Source: a virus | Strand: one strand, 5' to 3' | Length of the DNA: 42,224 bases | Virus record (IMG/VR): IMGVR_UViG_3300027721_000029 | Span: 1-42,224 of that record | Part shown: positions 24,349 through 31,924 of the stretch, in pieces | How the letters are laid out: every line of letters starts with the position of its first letter | Position numbering within the stretch: position 1 is the stretch's first letter | The notes under the pieces: generated by a model | The model's input: the letters and a program-made list of their open reading frames with translations, nothing else | What the model was told of the DNA's origin: nothing | Database searches by the model: none | Translations under genes and position numbers: made by a program

Positions 24349-24479
24349 TCGACGTCGATGCTGGGTATGATCCGGCATCAGGAATCAGTCTTGACGAATA
24401 TCGGCAGCAGGCGTTTTCAGCAATCGAACAAAAGCCATTCGGGGCGGCTGATAACGTACCGAAAGCGGATGCAGTCTAA
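24327..24479 (+). CDS. Small hypothetical protein
   Basis: 50 residues from GTG 24327 (AAGGGA eight bases upstream), embedded between two tail genes and overlapping both. Acidic, with a middle segment PASGISLDEYRQQAFSAI. It is tightly coupled, which argues for a real gene. Function unknown. Confidence 0.6.
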   Translation: MATNQNIIDVDAGYDPASGISLDEYRQQAFSAIEQKPFGAADNVPKADAV

Positions 24480-26368
24480 TGGCCTACACGGACGCACTGA
24501 ACACAACCGGAGCGAAGTTCTTCATCTATCCGGAACTGAGTGTTTACCTTGGCAATTCATCTGGAGACCCACCTCCGGACACGTCGCCGAGTGTGTTCAC
24601 GAACGTCTATTGTTCGCGCGTTGTGCAGTCTGCGAGCGGCTCCCGAATGGACTACGCTGAGCTGAGTTGGAAACTGACATCGAGCCTAATCAATCGCACG
24701 CAGCCAGCAAACTTTGCCCGCATGGTTGACGTGCGAATCCCAACAGTCGGAACTGAAACGAAGATTCATCGAGGCGATTATGTGCGGGAGTCGTTTCGGA
24801 TTCAGAACGATGAAGAAACGCTGACCGCGCAAAGTCAGTGGCGGCCGTATCATTACGGGGATGCTCTGGCGTATTATTGGGTTTTGGTTCCGGGCACAAC
24901 AACGGTAACGAGGATATTCGATGACGTCGTTTTTAATCCAATCGTCGACGGCAAAATCCGGGGAAACCGCAGTAGTGTATTACGATCTGTGGCCGGAGGC
25001 AGCGAAGTCAGTTACCTATGGTGCCACCCCGAATGTGCAGACACAGCAACCGGACAAACATCAGTCGGGCAAACGCGATCATCGTGGACGCTGATTGAGG
25101 CAGTCAAGGCAATTTGCGAGCTACTAAACGTTGAAACGTTTTGCGTTGATCCAGACTGGACAGCAGCCGCGGCAGTTTTGTCCGGTGCTCCAACATTACA
25201 AAATGTTACGATTCCAATTGGCACGCGATTGCATGAAGCGCTAGACCTACTTTTGGTTCCTCTGGGTTACAATTGGTTTTTGAATTACACAAACGCAACG
25301 AAGCCGCAAATCAAACTGTTTAAGATTGGGTCTGGCACACAGAAGGAACTAAAATTTCAGGCCCCAAATTCAACGCTGAATCTGGAGCTGTCAAACGTCA
25401 ATCAGTTTGCCGTTGACAGTGCGATCGGGGACGCATTTAATCAGGTTACGATTCTGGGGGATTTTGAACGCGCCGAAGTGACGCTGCCGCTTTACGCTGC
25501 ATGGGCTGCGGCTGGAGATGCGTTAACGGCCTTTGACCTGCGAAAAGACGGCAACGATTACGAAGATCATCAGACGACGTGGCGACTATTTATTGCCAAC
25601 GAAGCAGGCGACATCAGCACAACCACGAGCCGATTCGGACAAACGCCAGCAATGCCAACGCTGTCTTCTGTGTTTGCTAATTACACGCCGCACAGGCGAG
25701 TGCTGGAAGAGCCTTTGACGCTGGCAAGTGGAACCACACAACCGCAACGATATCCGCACTGGCTGGAATACTCAGTGGATACCGGAACGACATGGAAACC
25801 CGCTGAGGAATCGTGGAGTTTCAAGTTGTGTCCGGATCAGATTGGTGTTTACTTTGACGGCATGGACATACCTCAGGAGCTTTACGATGCTGGCAACAAT
25901 TGGAGACTTCGTATCACGGGCACTGTGGCTGGCGACAGTCGACTAACAACGACAGCAAATAAGACGGCAAACGCAGTCAATGGGCGAGTGTACGAGCAAA
26001 CGTTTGTCATGCCAACGAAGTTTGTGAAACGATGGCGACAAACAACCGGAACATATCAGAGTAAGCTAAACGCAGTCGGCAGCGTGGCCGATGAACAGAA
26101 TGACCAGTACACACTTGACGCCTTCGCAGTCGCTCTCAGGGATCAAAATCATTTTGCTGAAATTGATTGCGAGTTCCGCCTACCAGGCTGGACAGTGTAC
26201 TACGAGATTGGCGACATCATCACGAAGATTGCAGGCCGAGAAATTAGCCTGAACGCTGCGCCGGTTGGATCAACAGTTCAGCGGTATGTGCAGATTGTCG
26301 AGCGACGTTTTGAGATGGGCAAGGATGGGCCGTTCACGGTTCTGATTGTGGATCGGGGGACAGCATGA
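24479..26368 (+). CDS. Putative tail tip/baseplate hub protein
   Basis: 629 residues, beta-rich, with an N-terminal region (ARMVDVRIPTVGTETKIHRGDYVRESFRI) suggesting a gp27-like hub fold, a middle region (SWTLIEAVKAICELLNVET; IGTRLHEALDLLLVPLGYNWFLN) common in tail hub proteins that load an active-site or tip domain, and a C-terminal strand-rich part. It follows the tape measure, as the tail-associated hub normally does. No lysozyme or peptidase motif recognised. Confidence 0.65.
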   Translation: MAYTDALNTTGAKFFIYPELSVYLGNSSGDPPPDTSPSVFTNVYCSRVVQSASGSRMDYAELSWKLTSSLINRTQPANFARMVDVRIPTVGTETKIHRGDYVRESFRIQNDEETLTAQSQWRPYHYGDALAYYWVLVPGTTTVTRIFDDVVFNPIVDGKIRGNRSSVLRSVAGGSEVSYLWCHPECADTATGQTSVGQTRSSWTLIEAVKAICELLNVETFCVDPDWTAAAAVLSGAPTLQNVTIPIGTRLHEALDLLLVPLGYNWFLNYTNATKPQIKLFKIGSGTQKELKFQAPNSTLNLELSNVNQFAVDSAIGDAFNQVTILGDFERAEVTLPLYAAWAAAGDALTAFDLRKDGNDYEDHQTTWRLFIANEAGDISTTTSRFGQTPAMPTLSSVFANYTPHRRVLEEPLTLASGTTQPQRYPHWLEYSVDTGTTWKPAEESWSFKLCPDQIGVYFDGMDIPQELYDAGNNWRLRITGTVAGDSRLTTTANKTANAVNGRVYEQTFVMPTKFVKRWRQTTGTYQSKLNAVGSVADEQNDQYTLDAFAVALRDQNHFAEIDCEFRLPGWTVYYEIGDIITKIAGREISLNAAPVGSTVQRYVQIVERRFEMGKDGPFTVLIVDRGTA

Positions 26369-26739
26369 GGCAGCCGACACAGCAGCCGAAACGGCGGGAG
26401 TTCAAGCCGCTTCAAGATGGCAGAATCCAGCGCGTTCAAGTATTCCTCATGGAAGACCTGTTGGCAGCAGTCGACACCCTCACCGACCCCAGCACAGCGA
26501 AGGCCAGAGTCCTCGCAAAGAAGCTAAACGGCGATCTGGAAATCACGACGCGCGAAATCACGATTGTCAATCGGTTCGAAAATATCAGCATTGATTCCGA
26601 CACCTACGCAAAGGCCGAATGGATCGACGGCGAGTGGCAACTGTACGCAGCGGACTGTGCGCCGGGATCAACGTCGATGAGTATCGGCAGCGGTGGCGGT
26701 GGCGGGCCAACGCCGTCGGAAAGCATAGGGGGGCCATGA
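26365..26739 (+). CDS. Small hypothetical tail-region protein
   Basis: 124 residues: basic N-terminus, a central segment with helix and strands (VQVFLMEDLLAAVDTL; WIDGEWQLYAADCAPG) and a Gly/Ser/Pro-rich flexible end (SIGSGGGGGPTPSES). Overlaps the hub gene by four bases. Position suggests a tail tip or adaptor role. Confidence 0.55.
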   Translation: MRQPTQQPKRREFKPLQDGRIQRVQVFLMEDLLAAVDTLTDPSTAKARVLAKKLNGDLEITTREITIVNRFENISIDSDTYAKAEWIDGEWQLYAADCAPGSTSMSIGSGGGGGPTPSESIGGP

Positions 26740-26740
26740 G

Positions 26741-27562
26741 ATGCTGCTTGGTTGCGGTTGTCATTGCCTTGAAGATAGCGTCAGCAGTGCGGGTAGTCGG
26801 CCTGCGTCGTCAGTCAATTCGTCGCTACTGTTCCCGTCTCAATCGCAATGGCCAAACTCTACAGATTACCCGGATGGGTATGGCACGCCGTGCCTTGCGT
26901 GTATCGGTGGCGTCAGGGCAACGTCGTACAAAGTCGATTTGGGAAACATGACGCAGCAGCAGCCAACAATCTTCGGCGATTGGGGTTGCGTTGAAATGCT
27001 GCAGACTCCTTTTCGCGTGTGGGACAACAAATGGAACGGCACAATTTCAATCCTGAAGATCAATGAATACAACTGCGCGTACGGAACGGATGAGCCTAGC
27101 GGTAACGTCGCTCCTCCCGTGCCTGGTGAGGTAGACTGCAGTGCTGTTTACGCAGGACAGTTTAAGCCAAACGCTCCCGGAATTTATTTACCTTGTGGCC
27201 CGTGGCCCGTTTGCGATCTGTTGCTTACAACCAGAACCACACCGCCCCCGCAGTCAATAACATCATATGAGATTTTGCTACGGCTGACGTTTCGAGGGTC
27301 TGGCGAATGCAGTCCAGTGTTTATTCCGCCACTGGTTCACTATCTTTCAGTGGACTACGCATCAAGCGTGCAGGTTGAAAAGTTTGCGTGCCTGAACGAG
27401 ATTGCGCTAACATGGAAAACGGCATTTGGTAATCACGAGCGACAAAACCCGGATGGCCCTGGTTTCGAGTCTTACGGAATTGGTCCAGGGAACAATCGTT
27501 CGTACGAGTTTCACCGAGGGACATTTCCAGAACAAATAACGATCAGGCCGTGGGGCACGTGA
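26741..27562 (+). CDS. Cysteine-rich hypothetical tail-region protein
   Basis: 273 residues with about ten cysteines, many in the first 60 and around residues 115-160 (CGPWPVCDLL). Beta-rich with surface-type composition (many Asn, Pro, Gly). The cysteines may form disulfides outside the cell or bind metal. Last gene before the glycosyltransferase pair, so possibly a tail-tip protein. No family recognised. Confidence 0.55.
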   Translation: MLLGCGCHCLEDSVSSAGSRPASSVNSSLLFPSQSQWPNSTDYPDGYGTPCLACIGGVRATSYKVDLGNMTQQQPTIFGDWGCVEMLQTPFRVWDNKWNGTISILKINEYNCAYGTDEPSGNVAPPVPGEVDCSAVYAGQFKPNAPGIYLPCGPWPVCDLLLTTRTTPPPQSITSYEILLRLTFRGSGECSPVFIPPLVHYLSVDYASSVQVEKFACLNEIALTWKTAFGNHERQNPDGPGFESYGIGPGNNRSYEFHRGTFPEQITIRPWGT

Positions 27563-27563
27563 G

Positions 27564-28598
27564 ATGAAATGTAGATACAAAAAAGAAAAATCGCAGGGCG
27601 AAGTCTTCTGCGAAAATCCGATTGTGTCGACATCGTTTGCGTTTCCTGAATCTGTCTGCGATACGTGCCTGCTTCGCAAGGAACCAGATTTTTTTTCGCA
27701 AACAGAGCGGCTGGCCGCACAGGTATCGAGTCGGCCCTATCGCCCTTCCCCTGCATCCTGTGGCGGATGCGGCACGGTCAAACGGCGCGAATCTGCTACT
27801 CAGTTTGTTTGGCCCTATTGGCATGGCGGCGCAAACGGTGACGAGATCCGTTTTTCTGTGCGGTCAGTCGAGACGTTTTTTCAGGGGCCGGTGAAATGCA
27901 CAATCGTTGGCGATCGTCCGCCGTGGTACACAGGCCACGTCATACCGCAAGCACGCATTCCAATGACGAGCAATCACGGGTTTCGCGACATGCTCGCTAA
28001 AATGTGGACGATGGCTACGCACGCCGAAATCGACAGCGATTTTGTCTGGATGATGGACGACATCTATCTATTGAAGCCGGTCACGTGGGACGATTTGGAG
28101 ATGGCCAGAGCATACCCGTGGCGTGAAGATCAGTCGAACAGTTGGCAGCGCCGAAAATCGAACACCATGCGAGCACTGCGCGACCGTGGACGGTCGAATC
28201 ATGACTACGCGACACACCTTCCACACACCGTGGAAAAAGCAAAGCTGCGGCAAGTCTATGAGGACTTCGATTTGCACCAGAATTGTATGCTGTGGGAAGT
28301 CGTTTACGGGAACACCTATCGAGGGCGGCCGTATTCGGTGCACCCGTTTTTCGCGCGTATTATGGAGCCGATGACAGTCGAGCAATTGCAGCACGTGACA
28401 GCCAAGGCCAGTGTTCTGAATCACCTTGCAACCGGCTGGACGCCAGCGATGAGGGCGTTTCTCGAAAGCCTGTTGCCAGCGCCTACGCAGTCAGAGATAA
28501 TCGAGGCGGGCTATCAGCCTGCATTTAAGCGAGTCGCACGGGCAGGCGCTCGAGTGGTGAAGCGAAGACATCCCAGCACACACAAGGTCAGACAATGA
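27564..28598 (+). CDS. Glycosyltransferase-like protein
   Basis: 344 residues. The N-terminal ~75 residues carry six cysteines (Cys3, 16, 32, 35, 66, 69), perhaps a zinc-binding unit. A transferase core follows: CTIVGDRPPWYTG, then HAEIDSDFVWMMDDIYLLKPV with a DD pair at 165-166, the metal and nucleotide-sugar signature of GT-A folds, and a late HxNC-type region. The pattern recalls capsule/Stealth-like or phage polysaccharide transferases more than DNA glucosyltransferases. It would modify virion proteins or a host glycan. Overlaps the next gene, another GT, by four bases. Confidence 0.6.
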   Translation: MKCRYKKEKSQGEVFCENPIVSTSFAFPESVCDTCLLRKEPDFFSQTERLAAQVSSRPYRPSPASCGGCGTVKRRESATQFVWPYWHGGANGDEIRFSVRSVETFFQGPVKCTIVGDRPPWYTGHVIPQARIPMTSNHGFRDMLAKMWTMATHAEIDSDFVWMMDDIYLLKPVTWDDLEMARAYPWREDQSNSWQRRKSNTMRALRDRGRSNHDYATHLPHTVEKAKLRQVYEDFDLHQNCMLWEVVYGNTYRGRPYSVHPFFARIMEPMTVEQLQHVTAKASVLNHLATGWTPAMRAFLESLLPAPTQSEIIEAGYQPAFKRVARAGARVVKRRHPSTHKVRQ

Positions 28599-29809
28599 TA
28601 CCGCATTGCATCGTGATTCAGAGCGTTTTCGCGGACACTGATTTGAGCCGTCGAAGACTTGCAATCACAGAGCACACAAGTTTCCCGGCATTGCGATATC
28701 AGACGCGAAAGCCGATCATCCATTTGGCACAGTCACCGAAAGACCCGCACGCACAAACGCGGCTAAGCATGTACCAGGCAACAGGCTGCGAAGTGGTCCC
28801 GGTCTGGCACGACACTTGGCAACTCTACGGCGCAGACTACGCACTGCCGGAGGGCCGGAAAGTCGTGTCACGAATTGACGATGATGACGTGCTGTCTGCT
28901 GACTTTTGCGAGCGGGTTTACGGGGCGGCTCCTGCATCCGGCGAAGTCGCATTGATCTGGCCGACCGGATACACATGGTGGCGCAGTACCGCCCATTTAC
29001 TGACGCATCCGGGCAATCAGTTTGTCAGCATTGTCACCGACGGTAATCGGTCCCCGCATGACATGGGACACTGGATGTATCACAAGCAATGGCCGTTTAG
29101 GATCGTCTCAAATGACGTCGGCTGGATCTGGGTACGACACGGGGACGCGGCGAGTTCAACCCTTCGAAGATATCGAACAGTTCGCCGGGGCGGGATTGAT
29201 GCGACGCGAATCCCGATCAATCTGAGGGCGATTGACAGGGCTATTGCGGAATCTGGACAGGCTTCCGGCGATTACACGACGCACAAGCTACAGAAACAAT
29301 CAGGGCCAGTCAGCGAAGCCCTGAGGCGGCACGGGAGCGATAAGGTTACAGTCCACACATACGGGGCGTTCTATGACAAGCTGTGGCGAGACGTACAGCC
29401 GAAAACGGTGGTCGAAATCGGCGTGCTGAACGGGGCGAGTCTTCGAGCCTGGCAGGAGGTCACACCCGGCGGCAGAATCATTGGGGCCGACCGGAATCCG
29501 CCTGCGGGGCTGGATTGCGTCCGGATGACGTCGCCAGACTTCGGGCCGTTGCGGGACAGGCTGCGGCAGGAATCCCCCGTGGATCTGATAATCGACGACG
29601 GTAGTCACACTCTACCCGATCAGGCTGCGGGCGTGCGGGCGTTGTGGTGGTCGCTGCGTCCGGGCGGTGTTTATGTCGTCGAGGACCTTCAAGACGAGCG
29701 GGCCGTAGAGTGGTTTCGCGCTGAAGGCTGGACGATCGAGGATTTCAGGGGCATTGCAGGCCGGTATGACGATTTGATTGCTTGGCGGGTAAAGGGATAC
29801 GGTGAGTGA
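28595..29809 (+). CDS. Glycosyltransferase-methyltransferase fusion
   Basis: 404 residues, two enzyme domains. Residues 1-235 resemble the putative rhamnosyltransferase family, with the metal motif SRIDDDDVLSADF (DDDD at 95-98). Residues ~240-400 are a class I SAM methyltransferase: motif I VVEIGVLNGASLRAW (~272-286), an acidic end of strand 2 (GADRNP), VDLIIDDGSHTLPDQ (329-343) and PGGVYVVEDL. The IDDGSH form is typical of sugar O-methyltransferases. One chain could thus add and cap a methylated deoxysugar. It ends the late region; a hairpin overlaps its stop codon. Confidence 0.72.
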   Translation: MIPHCIVIQSVFADTDLSRRRLAITEHTSFPALRYQTRKPIIHLAQSPKDPHAQTRLSMYQATGCEVVPVWHDTWQLYGADYALPEGRKVVSRIDDDDVLSADFCERVYGAAPASGEVALIWPTGYTWWRSTAHLLTHPGNQFVSIVTDGNRSPHDMGHWMYHKQWPFRIVSNDVGWIWVRHGDAASSTLRRYRTVRRGGIDATRIPINLRAIDRAIAESGQASGDYTTHKLQKQSGPVSEALRRHGSDKVTVHTYGAFYDKLWRDVQPKTVVEIGVLNGASLRAWQEVTPGGRIIGADRNPPAGLDCVRMTSPDFGPLRDRLRQESPVDLIIDDGSHTLPDQAAGVRALWWSLRPGGVYVVEDLQDERAVEWFRAEGWTIEDFRGIAGRYDDLIAWRVKGYGE

Positions 29810-29825
29810 AAACACTGGGTTTTCA
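29807..29825 (+). terminator. Hairpin overlapping the stop codon, twin of 37574-37592
   Basis: TGAAAAC, ACTGG loop, GTTTTCA: a 7 bp stem beginning on the stop codon and followed by a T-rich stretch. An identical 19-base element sits at 37574-37592. In both places it ends a gene just before a promoter cassette. AT-rich for a terminator, so possibly an RNA end-processing or boundary element. Confidence 0.55.
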
Positions 29826-29865
29826 TCAATCTGGATTTTTGTTACAAAAATTATCGAGAACGGCC

Positions 29866-29893
29866 TTGCAATTTCCGATAATGAAATTATGAT
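29866..29893 (+). promoter_or_regulatory. Cassette promoter P1 (TTGCAA-16-TATGAT)
   Basis: -35 TTGCAA (29866-29871) and -10 TATGAT (29888-29893), spacer 16. The spacer holds a dyad AATTTC-7-GAAATT. GTCAG/CTGAC (29900-29904, 29915-29919) forms a weaker leader hairpin near the expected start. Confidence 0.75.
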
Positions 29894-29951
29894 TCACCTG
29901 TCAGACACACAACGCTGACGAGGCTAAACACAACACACAAGGGGACGAGCG

Positions 29952-30188
29952 ATGAGTAAGCCGATTCGGATCAGTCAAACAAAACACGCAAACGGAATTT
30001 TGGGGTACGATTTTGGCTGTCGCACGCATTTTGAAACGATTTGCCTTGGCTCAAAAGGAATTGGCGTGCGATTGCAAAAAGTAAAGGGCCCATCGCGGTA
30101 CATGGTTGTAACTGGATGCAGCACACACGAGGGGGCATACGAAATAGCGAGAGTTCTTGCTCCAGCCTGTGAATGCGAATGCCAATAA
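29952..30188 (+). CDS. Small hypothetical early protein 1
   Basis: 78 residues, own promoter P1 and A/C-rich leader (ACACAAGGGGACGAGCGATG). Begins with basic and polar residues, then RYMVVTGCSTHEGAYEIARVL, ending with a Cys-rich tail (CECECQ). Not recognised. The terminator at 30215 follows, making a one-gene cassette. Confidence 0.65.
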   Translation: MSKPIRISQTKHANGILGYDFGCRTHFETICLGSKGIGVRLQKVKGPSRYMVVTGCSTHEGAYEIARVLAPACECECQ

Positions 30189-30214
30189 CGCTACGTGGCA
30201 TCGCAGTCTTTGTT

Positions 30215-30244
30215 CCCCCGGGAAACCGGGGGAATTTTATTTTC
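30215..30244 (+). terminator. Intrinsic terminator with GAAA tetraloop
   Basis: CCCCCGG-GAAA-CCGGGGG (30215-30232) followed by AATTTTATTTT. Nearly identical to the terminator at 30513. Together with the next promoter it separates two cassettes. Confidence 0.9.
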
Positions 30245-30265
30245 TAAAATTGTTCAGATTCAGCC

Positions 30266-30293
30266 TTGCAATTTCCGATACAGATATTATGAT
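30266..30293 (+). promoter_or_regulatory. Cassette promoter P2 (TTGCAA-16-TATGAT)
   Basis: TTGCAA (30266-30271) and TATGAT (30288-30293), spacer starting TTTCCGATA as in all copies. Leader hairpin GTCAGAC-ACGA-GTCTGAC lies at 30300-30317, starting at about +1. Confidence 0.85.
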
Positions 30294-30299
30294 TCACCT

Positions 30300-30317
30300 G
30301 TCAGACACGAGTCTGAC
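30300..30317 (+). promoter_or_regulatory. 5' leader stem-loop
   Basis: GTCAGAC-ACGA-GTCTGAC, a perfect 7 bp stem at the predicted 5' end of the transcript. The same loop recurs at 30961-30976, and variants lie at 29900 and 37664. 5' stem-loops protect mRNAs from 5'-dependent decay, a plausible role here. Confidence 0.75.
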
Positions 30318-30346
30318 ACACACAACACACACAAGGGGGCAGGACG

Positions 30347-30502
30347 ATGCGAACAATCAGCTTAGGCAATAACGAGGTGGTAAGCTCTGGAATCACTGCA
30401 AACAGTGACGGGACATTCACTGCAATGACATTCACGGCGAGCAAGACTTTCAAGACGCTGAAAAGTGCTCAAAGGTGGCTGGCAATTCGACTGAGCAAAT
30501 AG
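30347..30502 (+). CDS. Small hypothetical early protein 2
   Basis: 51 residues, starting MRTISLGNNEVV and ending LKSAQRWLAIRLSK. Clear start context: A/C-rich leader, AAGGGGGCAGGACGATG, promoter P2 upstream and terminator 30513 directly downstream. Polar and Thr/Ser-rich centre. Function unknown; the complete cassette argues strongly that it is expressed. Confidence 0.65.
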   Translation: MRTISLGNNEVVSSGITANSDGTFTAMTFTASKTFKTLKSAQRWLAIRLSK

Positions 30503-30512
30503 ACAACACTTT

Positions 30513-30541
30513 CCCCCGGGAAACCGGGGGAATTTTATTTT
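30513..30541 (+). terminator. Intrinsic terminator with GAAA tetraloop
   Basis: CCCCCGG-GAAA-CCGGGGG (30513-30530) followed by AATTTTATTTT, a near copy of 30215-30243. Confidence 0.9.
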
Positions 30542-30563
30542 CAGAAATTATTCAGATTCAGCC

Positions 30564-30591
30564 TTGTAATTTCCGATACAGAAACTACACT
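30564..30591 (+). promoter_or_regulatory. Cassette promoter P3 (TTGTAA-16-TACACT)
   Basis: TTGTAA (30564-30569) and TACACT (30586-30591) with the conserved TTTCCGATA spacer. The most divergent copy; the usual leader hairpin is absent and replaced by other sequence. Confidence 0.75.
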
Positions 30592-30634
30592 TCGGGAGTC
30601 GAGGTCACAAACAACACACACAAAGGGAATCACA

Positions 30635-30856
30635 ATGCTCAACACAATCAACCCAGTCGCAATCGTCGCAACCGACCTGAACGCCGTCAGTTTGGTTCAC
30701 ACCTACAGCAACCTGGGCGAACGCACAAAGTATCACGCCGAAGACTTCCAGCTTTGGCTGGCAACCGAGAAGGGTTACAGCAGTAAGCTCAAGGCAACCC
30801 GCAAGGGGTGGCGAGTGATTGCATCAGACGGGCAGGCTGTGGATTTCGTGAAGTAA
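30635..30856 (+). CDS. Small hypothetical early protein 3
   Basis: 73 residues with promoter P3 and its own terminator at 30871. Two strand segments and a basic centre (KLKATRKGWRVIASDGQAVDFV). No family recognised. Leader ACACAAAGGGAATCACAATG. Confidence 0.65.
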   Translation: MLNTINPVAIVATDLNAVSLVHTYSNLGERTKYHAEDFQLWLATEKGYSSKLKATRKGWRVIASDGQAVDFVK

Positions 30857-30870
30857 CAACCTGACACTTT

Positions 30871-30902
30871 CCCCCTCCCAAAAAGAGGGGGAATTTTATT
30901 TT
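30871..30902 (+). terminator. Intrinsic terminator
   Basis: CCCCCTC-CCAAAAA-GAGGGGG (30871-30891) followed by AATTTTATTTT. Differs from its neighbours in stem bases on both arms yet keeps pairing. Confidence 0.88.
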
Positions 30903-30925
30903 CTAAAATTCTTCAGATTCAGCCC

Positions 30926-30953
30926 TTGCAATTTCCGATAATGAAATTATACT
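30926..30953 (+). promoter_or_regulatory. Cassette promoter P4 (TTGCAA-16-TATACT)
   Basis: TTGCAA (30926-30931) and TATACT (30948-30953), spacer with dyad AATTTC-7-GAAATT as in P1. Leader stem-loop TCAGAC-ACGA-GTCTGA at 30961-30976. Confidence 0.85.
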
Positions 30954-31003
30954 TCACTCATCAGACACGAGTCTGACACACAACACACACAGGGGGCAGG
31001 ACG

Positions 31004-31363
31004 ATGGTAACTCTCACACACCGCAGGCACAACAGCAGTCTGACAATCAATGTCATTTTGTTTGCTGAGTCTGGCAATGAGCAGTACGGCAACAACGTCT
31101 GGACACTTGCAACCGAACTGCCATACGCTGGTGATGATGCTAGTCTTATTGCATTTGCTGCTGAGTTTTACGGGGTTGATACTGACGAGGCGGCGAGCCT
31201 TGTAAACCCATCTGATATTGTTGACTCTGCTGGAGCGTGGGACGATCAGCAGTTTGTGTCAGAGTGCTGGCAGCGATTTGAGCGAGTTGGGTATCGCACG
31301 TACGACGGGGCTGTCGTGCTGGACAAAGACGGCGTCGAATTGACGTTTTCTGTTGCAGAGTAG
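31004..31363 (+). CDS. Small hypothetical early protein 4
   Basis: 119 residues with promoter P4 and GGGGGCAGGACGATG start region. A strand (LTINVILFAES), then helices with acidic residues (DDASLIAFAAEFYGVDTDEAASLV), and WDDQQFVSECWQRFERVGY. Acidic overall, in line with phage early inhibitors or DNA mimics, though nothing shows this directly. Confidence 0.65.
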   Translation: MVTLTHRRHNSSLTINVILFAESGNEQYGNNVWTLATELPYAGDDASLIAFAAEFYGVDTDEAASLVNPSDIVDSAGAWDDQQFVSECWQRFERVGYRTYDGAVVLDKDGVELTFSVAE

Positions 31364-31374
31364 TTTCACACTTC

Positions 31375-31402
31375 CCCCCGTCAATCGGCGGGGGTTCATT
31401 TT
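31375..31402 (+). terminator. Intrinsic terminator, no promoter behind it
   Basis: CCCCCGTC-AATC-GGCGGGGG (31375-31394) with one G-U pair, followed by a T-rich stretch. The next start codon (31430) is only 35 bases away and no promoter fits between. Confidence 0.8.
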
Positions 31403-31429
31403 CAATCTTTTAGACAGGGGAAACACACA

Positions 31430-31711
31430 GTGCAAGCAACAAAAGTAAAGACATCAATCCTGACGGCAACCGGGCTGATTTCGCACACAACGGAGTTTTA
31501 CCGCTCCGAGGATTGCGGCTATTCTGCTGGGCGATTAGTGGCTGATCTGCCCGGCGGCGAAACTGTCTCTGTCAGCAAAGATGGCAAGGCATGGATCGTC
31601 TCAACAATTCGCGGCGGTATCGGGGTGCGGTCTGAGTCATTTCCCACCAAAGCTGTCGCGCTGAATACTGTGGCATCGCGTGCGATGCAGTTGGCGATGT
31701 GTACAGACTGA
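31430..31711 (+). CDS. Small hypothetical early protein 5
   Basis: 93 residues from GTG (AGGGGAAACACACAGTG). Beta-strand pattern (SILTATGLISHTTEFYRS; ETVSVSKDGKAWIVSTIRGGIGV) then a helix with ALNTVASRAMQLA. No family recognised. Reached only by read-through of the preceding terminator. Confidence 0.6.
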   Translation: MQATKVKTSILTATGLISHTTEFYRSEDCGYSAGRLVADLPGGETVSVSKDGKAWIVSTIRGGIGVRSESFPTKAVALNTVASRAMQLAMCTD

Positions 31712-31754
31712 CGGACAATTTTCACAACACACACACATAATCAGGATGATTTCG

Positions 31755-31913
31755 ATGAGTTCTCAAAAGGTCGGAAGACCGCGCAAACACAAGCCGGATG
31801 CGGTGACCTGCTTGGTCCGCATTCCGAAGCCGCTGATGGATCGGCTCGACAAGATCGGGCCAACGCGGCAGGCCGCGATTCTGGCAGCGGTCGAACGGGG
31901 CATGGCACGGTAA
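31755..31913 (+). CDS. Tiny ribbon-helix-helix protein with AT-hook-like N-terminus
   Basis: 52 residues. GRPRKHKP (7-14) resembles an AT-hook, which binds the minor groove of AT-rich DNA. The rest (VTCLVRIPKPLMDRLDKI, then TRQAAILAAVERGMA) has the strand-helix-helix layout of ribbon-helix-helix repressors such as Arc/CopG. ATG 31755 is preceded by CAGGATGATTTCG. A dimer would bind short dyads; the conserved AT-rich dyad inside the cassette promoters is an obvious candidate target, by inference. Confidence 0.65.
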   Translation: MSSQKVGRPRKHKPDAVTCLVRIPKPLMDRLDKIGPTRQAAILAAVERGMAR

Positions 31914-31924
31914 GGTACAACACT

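Noticed and set aside
27564-29809. DNA glucosyltransferases
   Set aside because: Motifs resemble polysaccharide or rhamnosyl transferases with GT-A type DD motifs, and no hydroxymethylpyrimidine synthesis gene is visible in the window.
29806-31003. CRISPR array
   Set aside because: Repeats are promoter and terminator units about 300-370 bp apart with genes between them, not short regularly spaced repeats.
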